Part shown: positions 35,003 to 43,890 of the stretch, in pieces
Position numbering within the stretch: position 1 is the first letter of the stretch
How the letters are laid out: the number at the start of each line of letters is the position of its first letter
Notes under the pieces: model-generated
Told to the model about the DNA's origin: nothing
The model's database searches: none
What the model saw: only the letters and a program-made list of their open reading frames with translations
Position numbers and translations under genes: made by a program
Origin: Curtobacterium sp. MCLR17_036
Lineage (GTDB): Bacteria; Actinomycetota; Actinomycetes; Actinomycetales; Microbacteriaceae
Reading direction: 5' to 3'
Assembly: GCF_003234445.2 (NCBI RefSeq)
Contig: NZ_CP126269.1
Coordinates: 1,302,001 to 1,366,000, forward strand
DNA length: 64,000 bases

Positions 35003-35601
35003 TCCGCTCGCTCGGGCCGACGTTCCTGCGGCCGCGGTTCCTGGCGGCCGACGTGGTGCGTGCCCTGACCCTCGTCAGCCTCGTCGTGGCGAGCATCGGG
35101 TGGGGCGGGACCGCGCTGCCGGTGATGGCCCTGTCGCTGCTCGGGGTCGTCGTGCCGCGGATGCTCGGACTGCGGCCCGCGTTCGACATCGCCGTCTGCG
35201 TGCTCGTGCTCCTCGCCGGGTGGTCGAGCGTGCTCGAGTGGTACACGACCGTCTTCCTCTGGGACAAGTTCATGCACGTCGTCCTGACCGGGCTGCTCGC
35301 GGCGGTGCTGTACGTCATCGGCTCGGACCTGCGGGCGGTCCCGGCGCCGCACGCCGAGCGCCGGGTCGTCGTCGCGGTCCTCGCGCTCGCCGCGGGCCTG
35401 GCCATCGGTGCCGCGTGGGAGATGGGGGAGTGGCTCGGCCACAACTTCGTCGACTCGGCGATCTTCGTCGGCTACGACGACACGATCGGCGACCTGGCGG
35501 CGGACGGCGCCGGCGGGCTGCTCCTCGGGCTCGGGCTGCCGTGGCTCGCGGCCCGGCGCGAGGTGGTGCAGCCGACTCGCCGTGGCACGGAGGCGGCCTG
35601 A
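34990..35601 (+). CDS. DUF2238/YjdF-like integral membrane protein
   Basis: A 203-residue protein with about six membrane helices. WDKFMHVVLTG, GAAWEMGEW and YDDTIGDLAADGAGG are the conserved blocks of the DUF2238/YjdF family, with acidic and histidine residues inside the membrane. The function of the family is unknown. The GTG start lies inside the upstream gene, so the two are co-translated. Confidence 0.75.
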   Translation: MGVVIRSLGPTFLRPRFLAADVVRALTLVSLVVASIGWGGTALPVMALSLLGVVVPRMLGLRPAFDIAVCVLVLLAGWSSVLEWYTTVFLWDKFMHVVLTGLLAAVLYVIGSDLRAVPAPHAERRVVVAVLALAAGLAIGAAWEMGEWLGHNFVDSAIFVGYDDTIGDLAADGAGGLLLGLGLPWLAARREVVQPTRRGTEAA

Positions 35602-35608
35602 CGTCCGC

Positions 35609-35614
35609 TATGCT
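35609..35614 (+). promoter_or_regulatory. -10 element of the tRNA-Pro gene
   Basis: TATGCT lies 70 nt upstream of the tRNA. The leader then folds into two hairpins (35650-35667 AGGATCC-TCCG-GGATCCT, and 35668-35683 GAGCCCCTCGGGGCTC). The second ends one base before the tRNA and may also terminate the upstream gene. Confidence 0.45.
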
Positions 35615-35684
35615 GGACCGGTCGCTCGCGCTCCGGTCGGACGCGGGCGAGGATCCTCCGGGATCCTGAGCCCCTCGGGGCTCA

Positions 35685-35758
<74 letters not shown>

Positions 35759-35793
35759 CCGGGACGCCGGCTCGGACATCGTCCGACACCGGT

Positions 35794-35840
35794 CGCAACG
35801 CAGAAGCCCACCGATGACCTCGGTGGGCTTCTGCGTTGCG
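35794..35840 (+). terminator. terminator after tRNA-Pro
   Basis: Perfect 21-bp stem (CGCAACGCAGAAGCCCACCGA and its complement) with a 5-nt TGACC loop, 36 nt after the tRNA. It would also terminate the convergent VanZ transcript. Confidence 0.85.
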
Positions 35841-35876
35841 TGGTGGCAGCGACGTGTCGAGCGCCGCGCCCGTCGC

Positions 35877-36377
35877 TCATCCGGAGACGGCTGCGGCCCT
35901 CCGGCGTCGGTCGATCCGGCCGATGACGAGGGCGACGACCGTACCCAGGAGTGCGCCGATCGTGTTCATGAACCAGTCGTTCGTGTCGCAGCGTCGACCG
36001 AGTGCCGGCGCGAGGGCCTGCACGACCTCGATGACGGCGGAGAGCGCGACCGTGCCGGCGAGGACGGTGAGCGGTCGGTCCGTCGCCGCCCCGAGGAAGA
36101 GCGCGAGCGGCAGCAGCAGCGCGACGTTGGCGAGGGTGTCGAGGCCCTGGAACGGCACGGAGAACTGCACGGTGCACGTGACGCCACCCGTCCGGACCCC
36201 GTCGGGCAGCAGGGTGAGTGCGAGCACCGCGACGAGCGACAGCCCCGACAGGCCCAGCAGCACGCCGCGGAGCCGCAGCCGGTGGAGTGCCCAGGCCAGC
36301 ACGGCCGCGATGGCGACCGCCATCCAGAAGGCAGGACGGACCAGGGGTGCGTGCTCGACGAGGAACGTGGAGATCAC
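35877..36377 (-). CDS. VanZ family membrane protein
   Basis: A 166-residue protein with four to five membrane helices. The VanZ signature is visible: LTLLPDGVR near the middle, then NVALLLPLALFLG and CDTNDWFMNTIGALLG. VanZ proteins are linked to glycopeptide or lipoglycopeptide tolerance, but most chromosomal copies are uncharacterised. The GTG start overlaps the tetR stop by 4 bp, so it forms an operon with the regulator. Confidence 0.8.
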   Translation of the reverse strand: MISTFLVEHAPLVRPAFWMAVAIAAVLAWALHRLRLRGVLLGLSGLSLVAVLALTLLPDGVRTGGVTCTVQFSVPFQGLDTLANVALLLPLALFLGAATDRPLTVLAGTVALSAVIEVVQALAPALGRRCDTNDWFMNTIGALLGTVVALVIGRIDRRRRAAAVSG

Positions 36378-37075
36378 AGGGTGCCTTCGTGGTCGAGTCG
36401 GTCGAGCCAGATCCGCATGAGCGCGGTCTCCTCGGGGAGCAACGCGCTCGATCCGTCGTCGTCGAGCCGGGCGCGGAGCTGGCGACGAGCAGCCGCGTCG
36501 ACGTCGTCCTGGTCGCGGGCGGACGCCTCGACGAGGACGGCGTCGAGGACCGCGTCCCGGAGCGCGTCGTCCTCGGCACTGTCCGGACCCGTCGTGGTCA
36601 TCCGGTGGAGCGCGAGTCCGACGTTGGCGGCGAGCAGCATCGTCGCTGCGACGGGGACGTCGACGCGGAGCAGGCCCGCGGCCGCGCACCGGGTCAGCGT
36701 CCGTTCGAGCAGAGCGGTCAGGCCGTCCCGCGCGGAACTGCTCGCCCACGGCCGCGGAGCGAACATCAGCCGGTAGAGGGCGGCGTGCTCCCGAGCGAAC
36801 GCGAGGTGGTCGTCCCACCCACGGCGCAGGTCCGCTGCCGGGTCGTCGGACACCTCGAGCTCGGCCTTCCGTGCGGTGTACCGCTGCAGGCCCGTCTCGG
36901 CGAGGGCGTCGAGGAGCCCGCGCTTGTCGCCGAAGATCCGGTAGAGCACGGGCTGGGTCACGCCGGCCGCTTCGCAGACCGCTCGGGTGGCGACGTCCCC
37001 GTCGGGGGCCGTGACCAGCTGGTCCTCCGCTGCGCGGAGCAGGGCGCTGCGGAGCGCTTCGTCAGATCGGGCCAT
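36374..37075 (-). CDS. TetR/AcrR-family transcriptional regulator
   Basis: A 233-residue regulator. N-terminal HTH VATRAVCEAAGVTQPVLYRIFGDKRGLLDALAE; the rest is the helical ligand-binding and dimerisation domain. It is divergent from the SDR-SDR-tautomerase operon, which it most likely represses. TACGAT lies 6 nt before the ATG. The 97-bp divergent region has CGTAGC/GCTACG inverted segments (37085-37124) that could be its operator. Confidence 0.88.
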   Translation of the reverse strand: MARSDEALRSALLRAAEDQLVTAPDGDVATRAVCEAAGVTQPVLYRIFGDKRGLLDALAETGLQRYTARKAELEVSDDPAADLRRGWDDHLAFAREHAALYRLMFAPRPWASSSARDGLTALLERTLTRCAAAGLLRVDVPVAATMLLAANVGLALHRMTTTGPDSAEDDALRDAVLDAVLVEASARDQDDVDAAARRQLRARLDDDGSSALLPEETALMRIWLDRLDHEGTL

Positions 37076-37081
37076 GCACCG

Positions 37082-37087
37082 ATCGTA
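37082..37087 (-). promoter_or_regulatory. -10 element of tetR (leaderless type)
   Basis: The minus strand reads TACGAT, 6 nt, then ATG. Confidence 0.5.
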
Positions 37088-37172
37088 GCGCAGTTTGTAC
37101 CGTTGATCGTAACCGTGCTACGTTCTGCCGTAGCGCCGAAATGCCCGGCGCGTATCACTGAAAGGAACCCCG

Positions 37173-37913
37173 ATGAGCACCACTCCTCGCCGGATCGCCG
37201 TGGTCACCGGCGGCTCTCGCGGCATCGGCCGCGCCGTCTCGACCCGGCTCGCCGCGGACGGCTTCACGGTCGTCGTCAACCACGCCAGCGGGACGGCCGC
37301 CGCCGACGCCACCGTCGCCGAGATCGAGCGGACGGGCGGCCGTGCCGTCGCCGTGCAGGCCGACGTCGCGGACGAGCACGCCGTCGCCGCGATGTTCGAC
37401 CGGGTCGAGGCCGAACACGGCGGCGTCGACGTCGTCGTGCACTCCGCCGGCCGCCTGGCGCTGTCGACGATCGCCGACCAGGACCTCGACGTCCTCGACG
37501 CACTGCACCGGACGAACATCCGCGGCACCTTCGTCGTCGCGCAGCAGGCCGCCCGTCGTCTCCGGGCCGGCGGGGCGTTCGTCGGCATGTCGACGTCGGT
37601 CGTCGGGACGCAGTTCCCGACCTACGGTGCCTACGTCGCGAGCAAGAGCGCGGTCGAGGGCATGACGCTGATCCTCGCGAAGGAACTCCGCGGCCGGGAC
37701 GTCACCGCGAACGTGGTGGCCCCGGGGCCGACGGCGACCGAGCTGTTCCTGGACGGCAAGACGCAGGAGCAGATCGACACCCTGGCGAAGGTCCCGGCCC
37801 TCGAACGGCTCGGCACGCCGGAGGACATCGCCGGTGTCGTCGCGTTCCTCGCCGGGCCCGACGGGCACTGGGTCAACGGCCAGACCATCCGCGCCAACGG
37901 CGGGATGGTCTGA
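37173..37913 (+). CDS. SDR-family oxidoreductase (3-oxoacyl reductase-like)
   Basis: A 246-residue classical short-chain dehydrogenase. NAD(P) loop VTGGSRGIGRAVS, N at the HSAGRL position, active-site Tyr-Lys in YGAYVASKSA, and a C-terminal GHWVNGQTIRANGG typical of SDRs. The NHASG region after beta-2 is compatible with NADPH. The substrate is unknown. An AAAGGAA ribosome-binding site precedes the ATG. It is coupled to the next gene through TGATG. Confidence 0.88.
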   Translation: MSTTPRRIAVVTGGSRGIGRAVSTRLAADGFTVVVNHASGTAAADATVAEIERTGGRAVAVQADVADEHAVAAMFDRVEAEHGGVDVVVHSAGRLALSTIADQDLDVLDALHRTNIRGTFVVAQQAARRLRAGGAFVGMSTSVVGTQFPTYGAYVASKSAVEGMTLILAKELRGRDVTANVVAPGPTATELFLDGKTQEQIDTLAKVPALERLGTPEDIAGVVAFLAGPDGHWVNGQTIRANGGMV

Positions 37914-38815
37914 TGCCGACGCCGCGGGTCGTCCTCGTCACGGGCGCGTCGAGCGGCTTCGGCCGGCTGACGGCGGAGTCGCTCGCGCGGGCGGGACACG
38001 TCGTCGTCGCCGGGATGCGAGCGGTCGACGGCCGGAACGCGCCCGCCCGCGCCGCGCTCGACGACCTCGCCGTGCGCGAGGGCCTGCAGCTCGGCGCGGT
38101 CGAGCTCGACGTGCAGTCGGAGCAGTCCGTCGACGAAGCGGTCAGCGCCGTGATCCGCGCGCACGGGCGCATCGACGTGCTGGTGCAGAACGCCGGCCAC
38201 ATGGCCTACGGCCCGGCCGAGGCGTTCACGCCGGAACAGTTCGCCGCCCTGTACGACGTCAACGTCGTCGGCGCCCAGCGCGTCGCACGTGCCGTCCTGC
38301 CACACCTGCGTGCGCGCCGGTCCGGACTCGTCGTCTGGGTCGGCAGCTCGTCCACCCGCGGCGGCCACCCGCCGTTCCTCGCCCCGTACTTCGCGGCGAA
38401 GGCCGGCATGGACGCCCTGGCCGAGAGCTACGCGGCGGAACTGATCCGCTTCGGCATCGACACCACGATCGTGGTCCCCGGCGCCTTCACCTCGGGCACG
38501 AACCACTTCACGAACGCCGCCGTCCCGACGGACACCGCCCGCATCGACGAACACGACACGGAGTACGGGGCGCTCCGGCGCGACCTGACCGACCGCCTCG
38601 CCGCGATCGTGCCCGCCGAAGCCGACGTGCAGGACGTCGCCGACGAGATCGTGCGCGTGGTCGGCCTGCCGGACGGCGGCCGCCCGTACCGCACCCACGT
38701 CGATCCCTCGCGCGACGGCAGCGAGGTCGTCTCGGCGGTCGCGGACCGCATCCGGACCGAGTTCTACCACCGCGTCGGCATCGAGGACCTCCTGTCCTCG
38801 CACGCCGCACTCTGA
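37913..38815 (+). CDS. SDR-family oxidoreductase
   Basis: A 300-residue SDR. Cofactor loop VTGASSGFGRLTAE, QNAGHMAYGP, and active-site Tyr-Lys in APYFAAKAGMDAL. The longer C-terminus after the catalytic core (VPTDTARIDEHDTEY ...) resembles the SDR subgroup acting on bulky alcohols or ketones. Co-translated with the preceding SDR. Confidence 0.87.
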   Translation: MPTPRVVLVTGASSGFGRLTAESLARAGHVVVAGMRAVDGRNAPARAALDDLAVREGLQLGAVELDVQSEQSVDEAVSAVIRAHGRIDVLVQNAGHMAYGPAEAFTPEQFAALYDVNVVGAQRVARAVLPHLRARRSGLVVWVGSSSTRGGHPPFLAPYFAAKAGMDALAESYAAELIRFGIDTTIVVPGAFTSGTNHFTNAAVPTDTARIDEHDTEYGALRRDLTDRLAAIVPAEADVQDVADEIVRVVGLPDGGRPYRTHVDPSRDGSEVVSAVADRIRTEFYHRVGIEDLLSSHAAL

Positions 38816-38855
38816 CCCCCCGGACCGCCCGGGACACCCCACCGAGAGGAACACC

Positions 38856-39062
38856 ATGCCCTTCGCCAACATCAAGGTCCCCGCTGACACCCTGACCGCC
38901 GAGTCGAAGAAGAAACTGCAGGACGCCGTCACCGACGCCATCGTCGACGTCTACGGCGAACGTGCCCGCCCGACGACGCTCGTCATCCTCGACGAGGTGG
39001 CCGACGGCGGCTGGATGCTCGGCGGCACCGTCCTCAACGAGGCGCTGCTCGGCCGCGTCTGA
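38856..39062 (+). CDS. 4-oxalocrotonate tautomerase family protein
   Basis: A 68-residue tautomerase-superfamily subunit. Pro2, the catalytic base after Met removal, is present (MPFANIKVP). The family layout of beta strand, helix (AESKKKLQDAVTDAIVDVYG) and strand TTLVILDEV is clear. It is the third gene of the TetR-linked unit, which suggests enol-keto chemistry linked to the two SDRs. A GAGAGGAA ribosome-binding site precedes it. Confidence 0.85.
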   Translation: MPFANIKVPADTLTAESKKKLQDAVTDAIVDVYGERARPTTLVILDEVADGGWMLGGTVLNEALLGRV

Positions 39063-39094
39063 GGGCGCTGCGCGGGCGTCCGACGCACGCGACC

Positions 39095-39142
39095 GACGGA
39101 CGGGAGGCCCGGTGCCAGCTGGCACCGGGCCTCCCGTCCGTC
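39095..39142. terminator. 48-bp perfect palindrome, GGGAGGC family
   Basis: Two 24-nt arms with no spacer (GACGGACGGGAGGCCCGGTG then CCAG, followed by the exact complement). It lies between the convergent tautomerase and GH31 genes and would work as a bidirectional terminator. It shares its ACGGGAGGC core with palindromes at 43238, 49411 and 55289. Confidence 0.85.
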
Positions 39143-39176
39143 ATCGGTCGCGCCCAGGGCGCGGGATCAGACGGAC

Positions 39177-42100
39177 TCAGCCACGCGCTCGGCGTCGCCG
39201 GTTCCGCAGCGTCAGGACCACCCCGCCGGCGGCGAGCAGCGCGGCTGCGAGCAGCCCGATCGGGAGCAGGTTCGCTCCCGTCCAGGCGAGCGCACCGCCC
39301 GGGTCGCTGCCGGCCGCGGTGCCGCCGGTGCCCGGCGACGCGGCGCCGGTGCCATCGGTCGGCGTGCCGCCCGGCGCGGTGGCACCCGGTGTGCTGGGCG
39401 TCGGCGACGCGGTCGGTGCGGGCGCGGCAGCGGCGGCCGTGACGGTGAAGGCCGTCCTGGCGAGGACGTCCCCGCCGACCGAGGCGGTGACGGTGACGCG
39501 ACCGGAGGCCGTCGTCGGGATCCGCAGGTCGGCCGAGAACGCACCGGCCGCGTCGGTGTGGGCGGTGGCCGTCCCGATCCGCGGTGCGGTGGACAGGGCC
39601 ACGTCGGCGTCGGCCGGGAAGCCGCTGCCGGTGACGGTCTGCGTGGCCCCGGCGCGGACCGACGGGGACTCGACGCGGAGCACCGGGGTCGCCGCCGCCT
39701 CGCTGCTGAAGCGCACGACCGTGCGCTCGGTCACGGACCGCTCGTCGACCGGCACGCTGATGGTGCGCGTGTCGGCGTCGTAGCTCCAGGCGCCCTGCGC
39801 GACCACGCGGCCGTCGACGGTGACGGTGCGGGGCCGGTCGGCGTTCGTGAACGTCGCCGTCCACGAGCGGTCCTGCACCTGGCCGGCGAAGCTCCCGTCG
39901 ACGGGCGCGATGTCGAGCTCGCCGCCGGTTGCCTGCTGCGTGTAGTGGACGGCGGTCGAGGCGCTGCCCGAGGCGGCCTTGGTGGCCGCCTTCCTCACCG
40001 TGGTGCCGCTGTCCTCGCCCGCGTCCTCGTGCAGGTCGAAGGTGCCGTCCGCACCGGTCGCCACCGTCAGCGTGACGGCGTCGAGCGGTGCGGCGTCGTT
40101 CCGCACCTGCTCCGAGCGGGTGGGGACGATCCCGCCGCTCTTCACGAACACGGGCATGGCGTCGAGGCCGGTCGTGACGTCGGCGGTGGTGCCGCCCGCG
40201 TAGGTCTCGCCCGTGAACCAGTCGGTCCACGAGCTGCCTGCCGGGAACCACACGGAGCGGGTGGCCGTGCCGGTCTTGTCGTTCGCGGTCGTCACCGGGG
40301 CGACGAGCACGTCCGGGCCGTACAGGTACTCGGAGCCGGCCTGCGCGTAGGACTCCTGCGCGTCCGGGTACTGCAGGTAGAGCGGCTGCAGGATCGGGGT
40401 GCCGGTCTCGGTCGCCTGGGCGGCGAGGGTGTAGGTCAGCGGGACCAGGGCCTCGCGCAGGTTCAGGAACTGCTTCGCCGAGGCCTCCGCCGCGGCCGGG
40501 TACTGCCAGGGCAGCCGGTCGCTGTGGTTGCTGTGCAGGCGGTCGATCGGCTGGAAGGCACCGAGCTGCACCCAACGCGCGTAGAGGTCCTCGGGCAGCT
40601 GGGTTGTGCCCTCCTCGGCGCCCTCGATGCCGTACTGCGCACCGTTGTGGCCGCCGATGTCGTGGCTGACCGATGCCAGGCCGGTCGCCGCGGACTCACC
40701 GGGGGTGTAGCCGACCTCGGCGAGCAGCATGTCCCACGACGACGTGGTGTCGCCGGTGAAGTGCACGGTCGTGCGCTTGTCCGCCCACGGTCCGGTCGGC
40801 ACCGCCTGCGGGTTGCCGTAGCCGCCGGCGGTCAGCGAGCCGTACGCCCGCGAGAACGCCAGACCGCGGCCGCCGAGCTGCTCGTCGGTGTACTTCGCGT
40901 ACTGCTGGTTGATGAACGCGTCGGGGGTGACGCCGTTCGCCGAGTACTTCGAGTTCTCGCTGCAGCACCAATCGAGCCACCACATGTCGACGCCTTCCGG
41001 CTGCATCGAGCCGTGCAGGTCGAAGTAGGCCTCGAGCTGGTCGGGGTCGGACCAGTCGAACAGGTACCGGTCGCCGTCGCCCTTCGTCAGCTTGCCCTTC
41101 GCGGTGGCCTGCGCCTCGGCGAACTTCGGGTCCTTGCTCGAGATCGACGGGTGGATGTTGAGGGTGTTGTGGATGCCCTCGGCGTGCCAGTCGGCGAGCA
41201 GGCTCGTCATGTCCGGGATGCGGGCCGGGTCGACCGACCAGCCGTCCCACTTGCTGTCGCCCTCGTTGGTGGGGCTGCCGATCTTGTAGTCGGTGTCGAT
41301 GGCCATGACGTCGACGGGCACGTCCTCGTCGGCGAACCGCTTCGCGATCGCCAGGTAGTCGGCCTGCGAGCGGTCGTAGTACTCGGAGTACCAGACGCCG
41401 TACGCCCAGCGGGGCAGCAGCTTGGTCGGGCCGGTCAGGACGGCGAGCTCCTGCAGCGCGTGGCGGTGGTCGGTGCCGTACCCGAACACGTAGCCGTCCT
41501 GGTACGACTTGCCGCCGTGGTCTCCGGCGGGCGTGACGGTGTCGGTGCGCTGGTCGTACAGGGCCGAGGCACTGTCGTCGAGGAGCGACCAGCCGTCCTG
41601 GTAGAGCAGGCCCGGGTTCGTCTTCACGGCACCGTTCGCGGTGTCGAGGTCACGGCGGTAGCCGCCGAGCGGGGCGTGCGCGGCGAGCACGGGCGACCCG
41701 GCGTCGACCACGGCGACCGTGTCGAAGTTGACGTTGCAGTTGTTCGCCACGGTCGGGCAGCCGATCACGACGTCGTTCGCCCCGGCGGCCAGGTGCACCG
41801 GCACGGTGACGGTGTTCCAGTAGTCCCAGCCGCTGGTGCGGGGGAGCTCGGCGGTGGTGGCCTGCTGGCCGGCCGGCGCCGCGGTGAGCGTGGGCGTGCC
41901 GGCGGAGCCGTTCGCGTAGCGGACCTGCAGCGCGTAGTCGCCGGCGGCGGGCACGTCGGTGACGTGGGTCGTCAGCTGTGCGCCGGCGCGCTCGAACCCG
42001 GCGACGAAGCCGGACCCGGCGGCGCCGTTGTGGTTCGTCGCCGTGGTCGCCGGGGCGGTGCGTGCCGAGTCCTCGGCCTGGCAGACCGTGCCGAAGGCGC

Positions 42101-42992
42101 AGTCCTCGCCGCTGACCGTGGTCGACGGTGCCGGGTAGGCGTCGCCGGCCGGCACGAGGGCCAGGCTGTCGACGTTCACGCGGCCGGAGTCGCTCGCGGT
42201 GCGTTCGATGCGGACGCGGTGCTCGCCCGCGGGCAGGTCGAGCGTCGTGGCGGCGGTGGTCTTCCAGTCGTCCCAGTTCTGCCCCGGTGCCAGGCTGATG
42301 GTCTTCGGGGCGCCGCCGTCGACGGTCACGCTCAGGGTGCGGGTGGCGACCTGACCGTCACCGCCCTGCGAGTTCGCGTACCGCAGGGCGAGGTCGTACG
42401 AACCGGCGCGCGGGGCCGTCGTCGTGAAGGTCATGGCGTTGCCGACCGACTCGAAGCCCGCGGCGAAGCCGGCCCCGGTGAAGCCGGTGTGGTCGGTGGC
42501 GAGGGACAGGCCGGTGAGGCCGAGCGTCTCGGCCTCGCACAACGTGCCGATCGCGCACGACGGGGTGGGCGTCGACACCCACGGCGTGCCGGTGACCCGC
42601 TGCCCGGACGGCAGGGTCAGCGTCGTCTGCAGCGTGTCCTGCGTGAACGCGCCGGAGCCCTCCTTGTACCGGACCGTCATCGCGCCGGTGTCGAGCGTCA
42701 GCCAGCCGTCGCGTTCGGACTTCGTGAACGGCGTCGGCGCGAAGTCGTCGCGGCCGATGACGTTGAAGGTGCTGCCGTCGGTGAACGTCGAGTCGCCGGC
42801 GTACTCGGTGCGGATGAGGGTGGGGGAGAGCACCTCGAACCGGGCCTGCCCGGAGACGACGGTGCGGTCGGCTGCCGGGTCCGCGGCGGCCGGGATCGCA
42901 GCGATGCCGACCAGGCCGAGCGCGGTCGCCGCGATGATCGCCGAGGACAGCGCACGGCGCGGCCCTCGGGAGCGGAAGGAGATGGGGCGCAA
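39177..42992 (-). CDS. secreted, sortase-anchored GH31 glycosidase with two CBM35-like modules
   Basis: A 1271-residue precursor. Signal peptide (LSSAIIAATALGLVGIAAIPAAADP); the GH31 N-terminal beta domain begins, then two CBM35-like modules (each starting CEAET or CQAED, with AGFE and YALQVRYANG patterns) interrupt it. The GH31 barrel has the nucleophile in GVDMWWLDWCC and acid/base Asp in HFTGDTTSSW. Bacterial Ig-like regions and a Thr/Pro-rich linker lead to LAWTG, a membrane helix and a basic tail, a class E sortase signal. Probably an alpha-xylosidase or alpha-glucosidase on the cell surface. The TTG start has GAGGAG 7 nt upstream and gives the only good signal peptide. Confidence 0.88.
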   Translation of the reverse strand: MRPISFRSRGPRRALSSAIIAATALGLVGIAAIPAAADPAADRTVVSGQARFEVLSPTLIRTEYAGDSTFTDGSTFNVIGRDDFAPTPFTKSERDGWLTLDTGAMTVRYKEGSGAFTQDTLQTTLTLPSGQRVTGTPWVSTPTPSCAIGTLCEAETLGLTGLSLATDHTGFTGAGFAAGFESVGNAMTFTTTAPRAGSYDLALRYANSQGGDGQVATRTLSVTVDGGAPKTISLAPGQNWDDWKTTAATTLDLPAGEHRVRIERTASDSGRVNVDSLALVPAGDAYPAPSTTVSGEDCAFGTVCQAEDSARTAPATTATNHNGAAGSGFVAGFERAGAQLTTHVTDVPAAGDYALQVRYANGSAGTPTLTAAPAGQQATTAELPRTSGWDYWNTVTVPVHLAAGANDVVIGCPTVANNCNVNFDTVAVVDAGSPVLAAHAPLGGYRRDLDTANGAVKTNPGLLYQDGWSLLDDSASALYDQRTDTVTPAGDHGGKSYQDGYVFGYGTDHRHALQELAVLTGPTKLLPRWAYGVWYSEYYDRSQADYLAIAKRFADEDVPVDVMAIDTDYKIGSPTNEGDSKWDGWSVDPARIPDMTSLLADWHAEGIHNTLNIHPSISSKDPKFAEAQATAKGKLTKGDGDRYLFDWSDPDQLEAYFDLHGSMQPEGVDMWWLDWCCSENSKYSANGVTPDAFINQQYAKYTDEQLGGRGLAFSRAYGSLTAGGYGNPQAVPTGPWADKRTTVHFTGDTTSSWDMLLAEVGYTPGESAATGLASVSHDIGGHNGAQYGIEGAEEGTTQLPEDLYARWVQLGAFQPIDRLHSNHSDRLPWQYPAAAEASAKQFLNLREALVPLTYTLAAQATETGTPILQPLYLQYPDAQESYAQAGSEYLYGPDVLVAPVTTANDKTGTATRSVWFPAGSSWTDWFTGETYAGGTTADVTTGLDAMPVFVKSGGIVPTRSEQVRNDAAPLDAVTLTVATGADGTFDLHEDAGEDSGTTVRKAATKAASGSASTAVHYTQQATGGELDIAPVDGSFAGQVQDRSWTATFTNADRPRTVTVDGRVVAQGAWSYDADTRTISVPVDERSVTERTVVRFSSEAAATPVLRVESPSVRAGATQTVTGSGFPADADVALSTAPRIGTATAHTDAAGAFSADLRIPTTASGRVTVTASVGGDVLARTAFTVTAAAAAPAPTASPTPSTPGATAPGGTPTDGTGAASPGTGGTAAGSDPGGALAWTGANLLPIGLLAAALLAAGGVVLTLRNRRRRARG

Positions 42993-43070
42993 GTGGGTGC
43001 TCCTCGTGGACGACGTCGTCCATCGGGCCGTGCGACGGCCGGGATCTCGGGTCGCCACCACGACGACCCG

Positions 43071-43086
43071 TTTACAACGCTGTAAA
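43071..43086. promoter_or_regulatory. LacI-type operator upstream of the secreted GH31 gene
   Basis: TTTACAACGCTGTAAA, arms TTTACA/TGTAAA around ACGC, 79 bp upstream of the TTG start. It is nearly identical to the palindrome at 49497-49512 before the sugar ABC operon. Confidence 0.75.
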
Positions 43087-43237
43087 CCATACGGCTCGGA
43101 TGGCCCCCGAGGAAGGGGCACGAGGGGCGTCTCGTTTCGCGGACTCCAGCCGGCTCCCGACGCGGACGACCGGTCTTCCATGGGCGGACCTGGTGACCCG
43201 CGCCCACCGGTCGGCGGGGCGGTCGGCGCGACCACGG

Positions 43238-43283
43238 GCGGACGGGAGGCACGTGCCGGTCCGGCACCGCGCCTCCCGTCCGC
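43238..43283. repeat. GGGAGGC-family palindrome in a divergent region
   Basis: GCGGACGGGAGGC-ACGTGCCGG and CCGGCACCGC-GCCTCCCGTCCGC pair almost completely. It has the same core as the likely terminators at 39095 and 55289, but lies upstream of both flanking genes, where no transcript needs to end. Confidence 0.8.
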
Positions 43284-43351
43284 ATCGTGGCCGGTCCCGG
43301 CGCTGTGGCGGCGGGGGACAGCGCCTCAGCGCGTTCTCGGCCACGGCGGCG

Positions 43352-43357
43352 TTGCAT
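43352..43357 (+). promoter_or_regulatory. -10-like element, leaderless type
   Basis: TTGCAT ends 6 nt before ATG 43364. Confidence 0.25.
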
Positions 43358-43363
43358 GGGCGC

Positions 43364-43720
43364 ATGAAGTACGTGGTCTACGGCGAGAACAAGGTGATGA
43401 CCGGCGACGCGATCGCGGAGGCGGTGCTCGCCTACGCGGCGGCGCTCGGCGAGAACGGGACGACGGACATCGTCGAGATCCCGACTGCGGACCAGGACGG
43501 CCTCGCGGCCACCGCGCAGGTGCTGCTCGGTCCGGCGTCCCAGGTGATGATCGAGGTCGCCCCCGAGGACGAGCTCGAGCCCGAGGACGAGGACCTCGTG
43601 AACGAGCTCACGCGTCGCACGGCGGAGGTCGGTGGGAGCCGCTTCGTCGACGCGGCGTCGTCGCACTCGGACGACCCGGCCGCACGGGAGCTGCGCACCG
43701 ACCCGCCGTCGGAGGACTGA
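43364..43720 (+). CDS. small acidic cytosolic protein, unknown function
   Basis: A 118-residue protein, MKYVVYGENKVMTGDAIAEAVL start, strongly acidic centre (APEDELEPEDEDLVNEL). An alpha/beta pattern with no signal peptide. I do not recognise the family. Earlier in-frame starts fall in the palindrome region, so ATG 43364 is preferred. Confidence 0.6.
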   Translation: MKYVVYGENKVMTGDAIAEAVLAYAAALGENGTTDIVEIPTADQDGLAATAQVLLGPASQVMIEVAPEDELEPEDEDLVNELTRRTAEVGGSRFVDAASSHSDDPAARELRTDPPSED

Positions 43721-43814
43721 CCTCCACGCGGCCGGCGCTGAGCGGGCGCTGACCGTCCGCACCCGCTGCGGCGCGCTCCGCGATGCGCTACGGTGTGCTG
43801 CAGAGGGAAAAATC

Positions 43815-43836
43815 CCGCACTGCTCAGGCAGTGCGG
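43815..43836 (+). terminator. hairpin between the small acidic gene and the MFS gene
   Basis: CCGCACTGC-TCAG-GCAGTGCGG, a perfect 9-bp stem. It lies in the leader of the MFS gene, downstream of a possible -10 TACGGT at about 43789. It could be an attenuator or a regulator site as well as a terminator. Confidence 0.5.
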
Positions 43837-43890
43837 AAGCGCGCACGCGTCTCACGGGAGTCGCCACTTCTTCATCGAAGGAGTGCGCCC

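Larger units (their letters stand above)
42993..43363. other. divergent regulatory region between GH31 and a + strand gene
   Basis: This region carries the operator at 43071-43086, the GGGAGGC palindrome at 43238-43283 and the -10-like hexamer of the next gene. No gene is supported in it. Confidence 0.7.

Noticed and set aside
36218..38815. Single 865-codon frame spanning tetR, the first SDR and the second SDR
   Set aside because: Only the part from 37913 is a real gene. The upstream part is antisense to tetR and out of frame with the first SDR.
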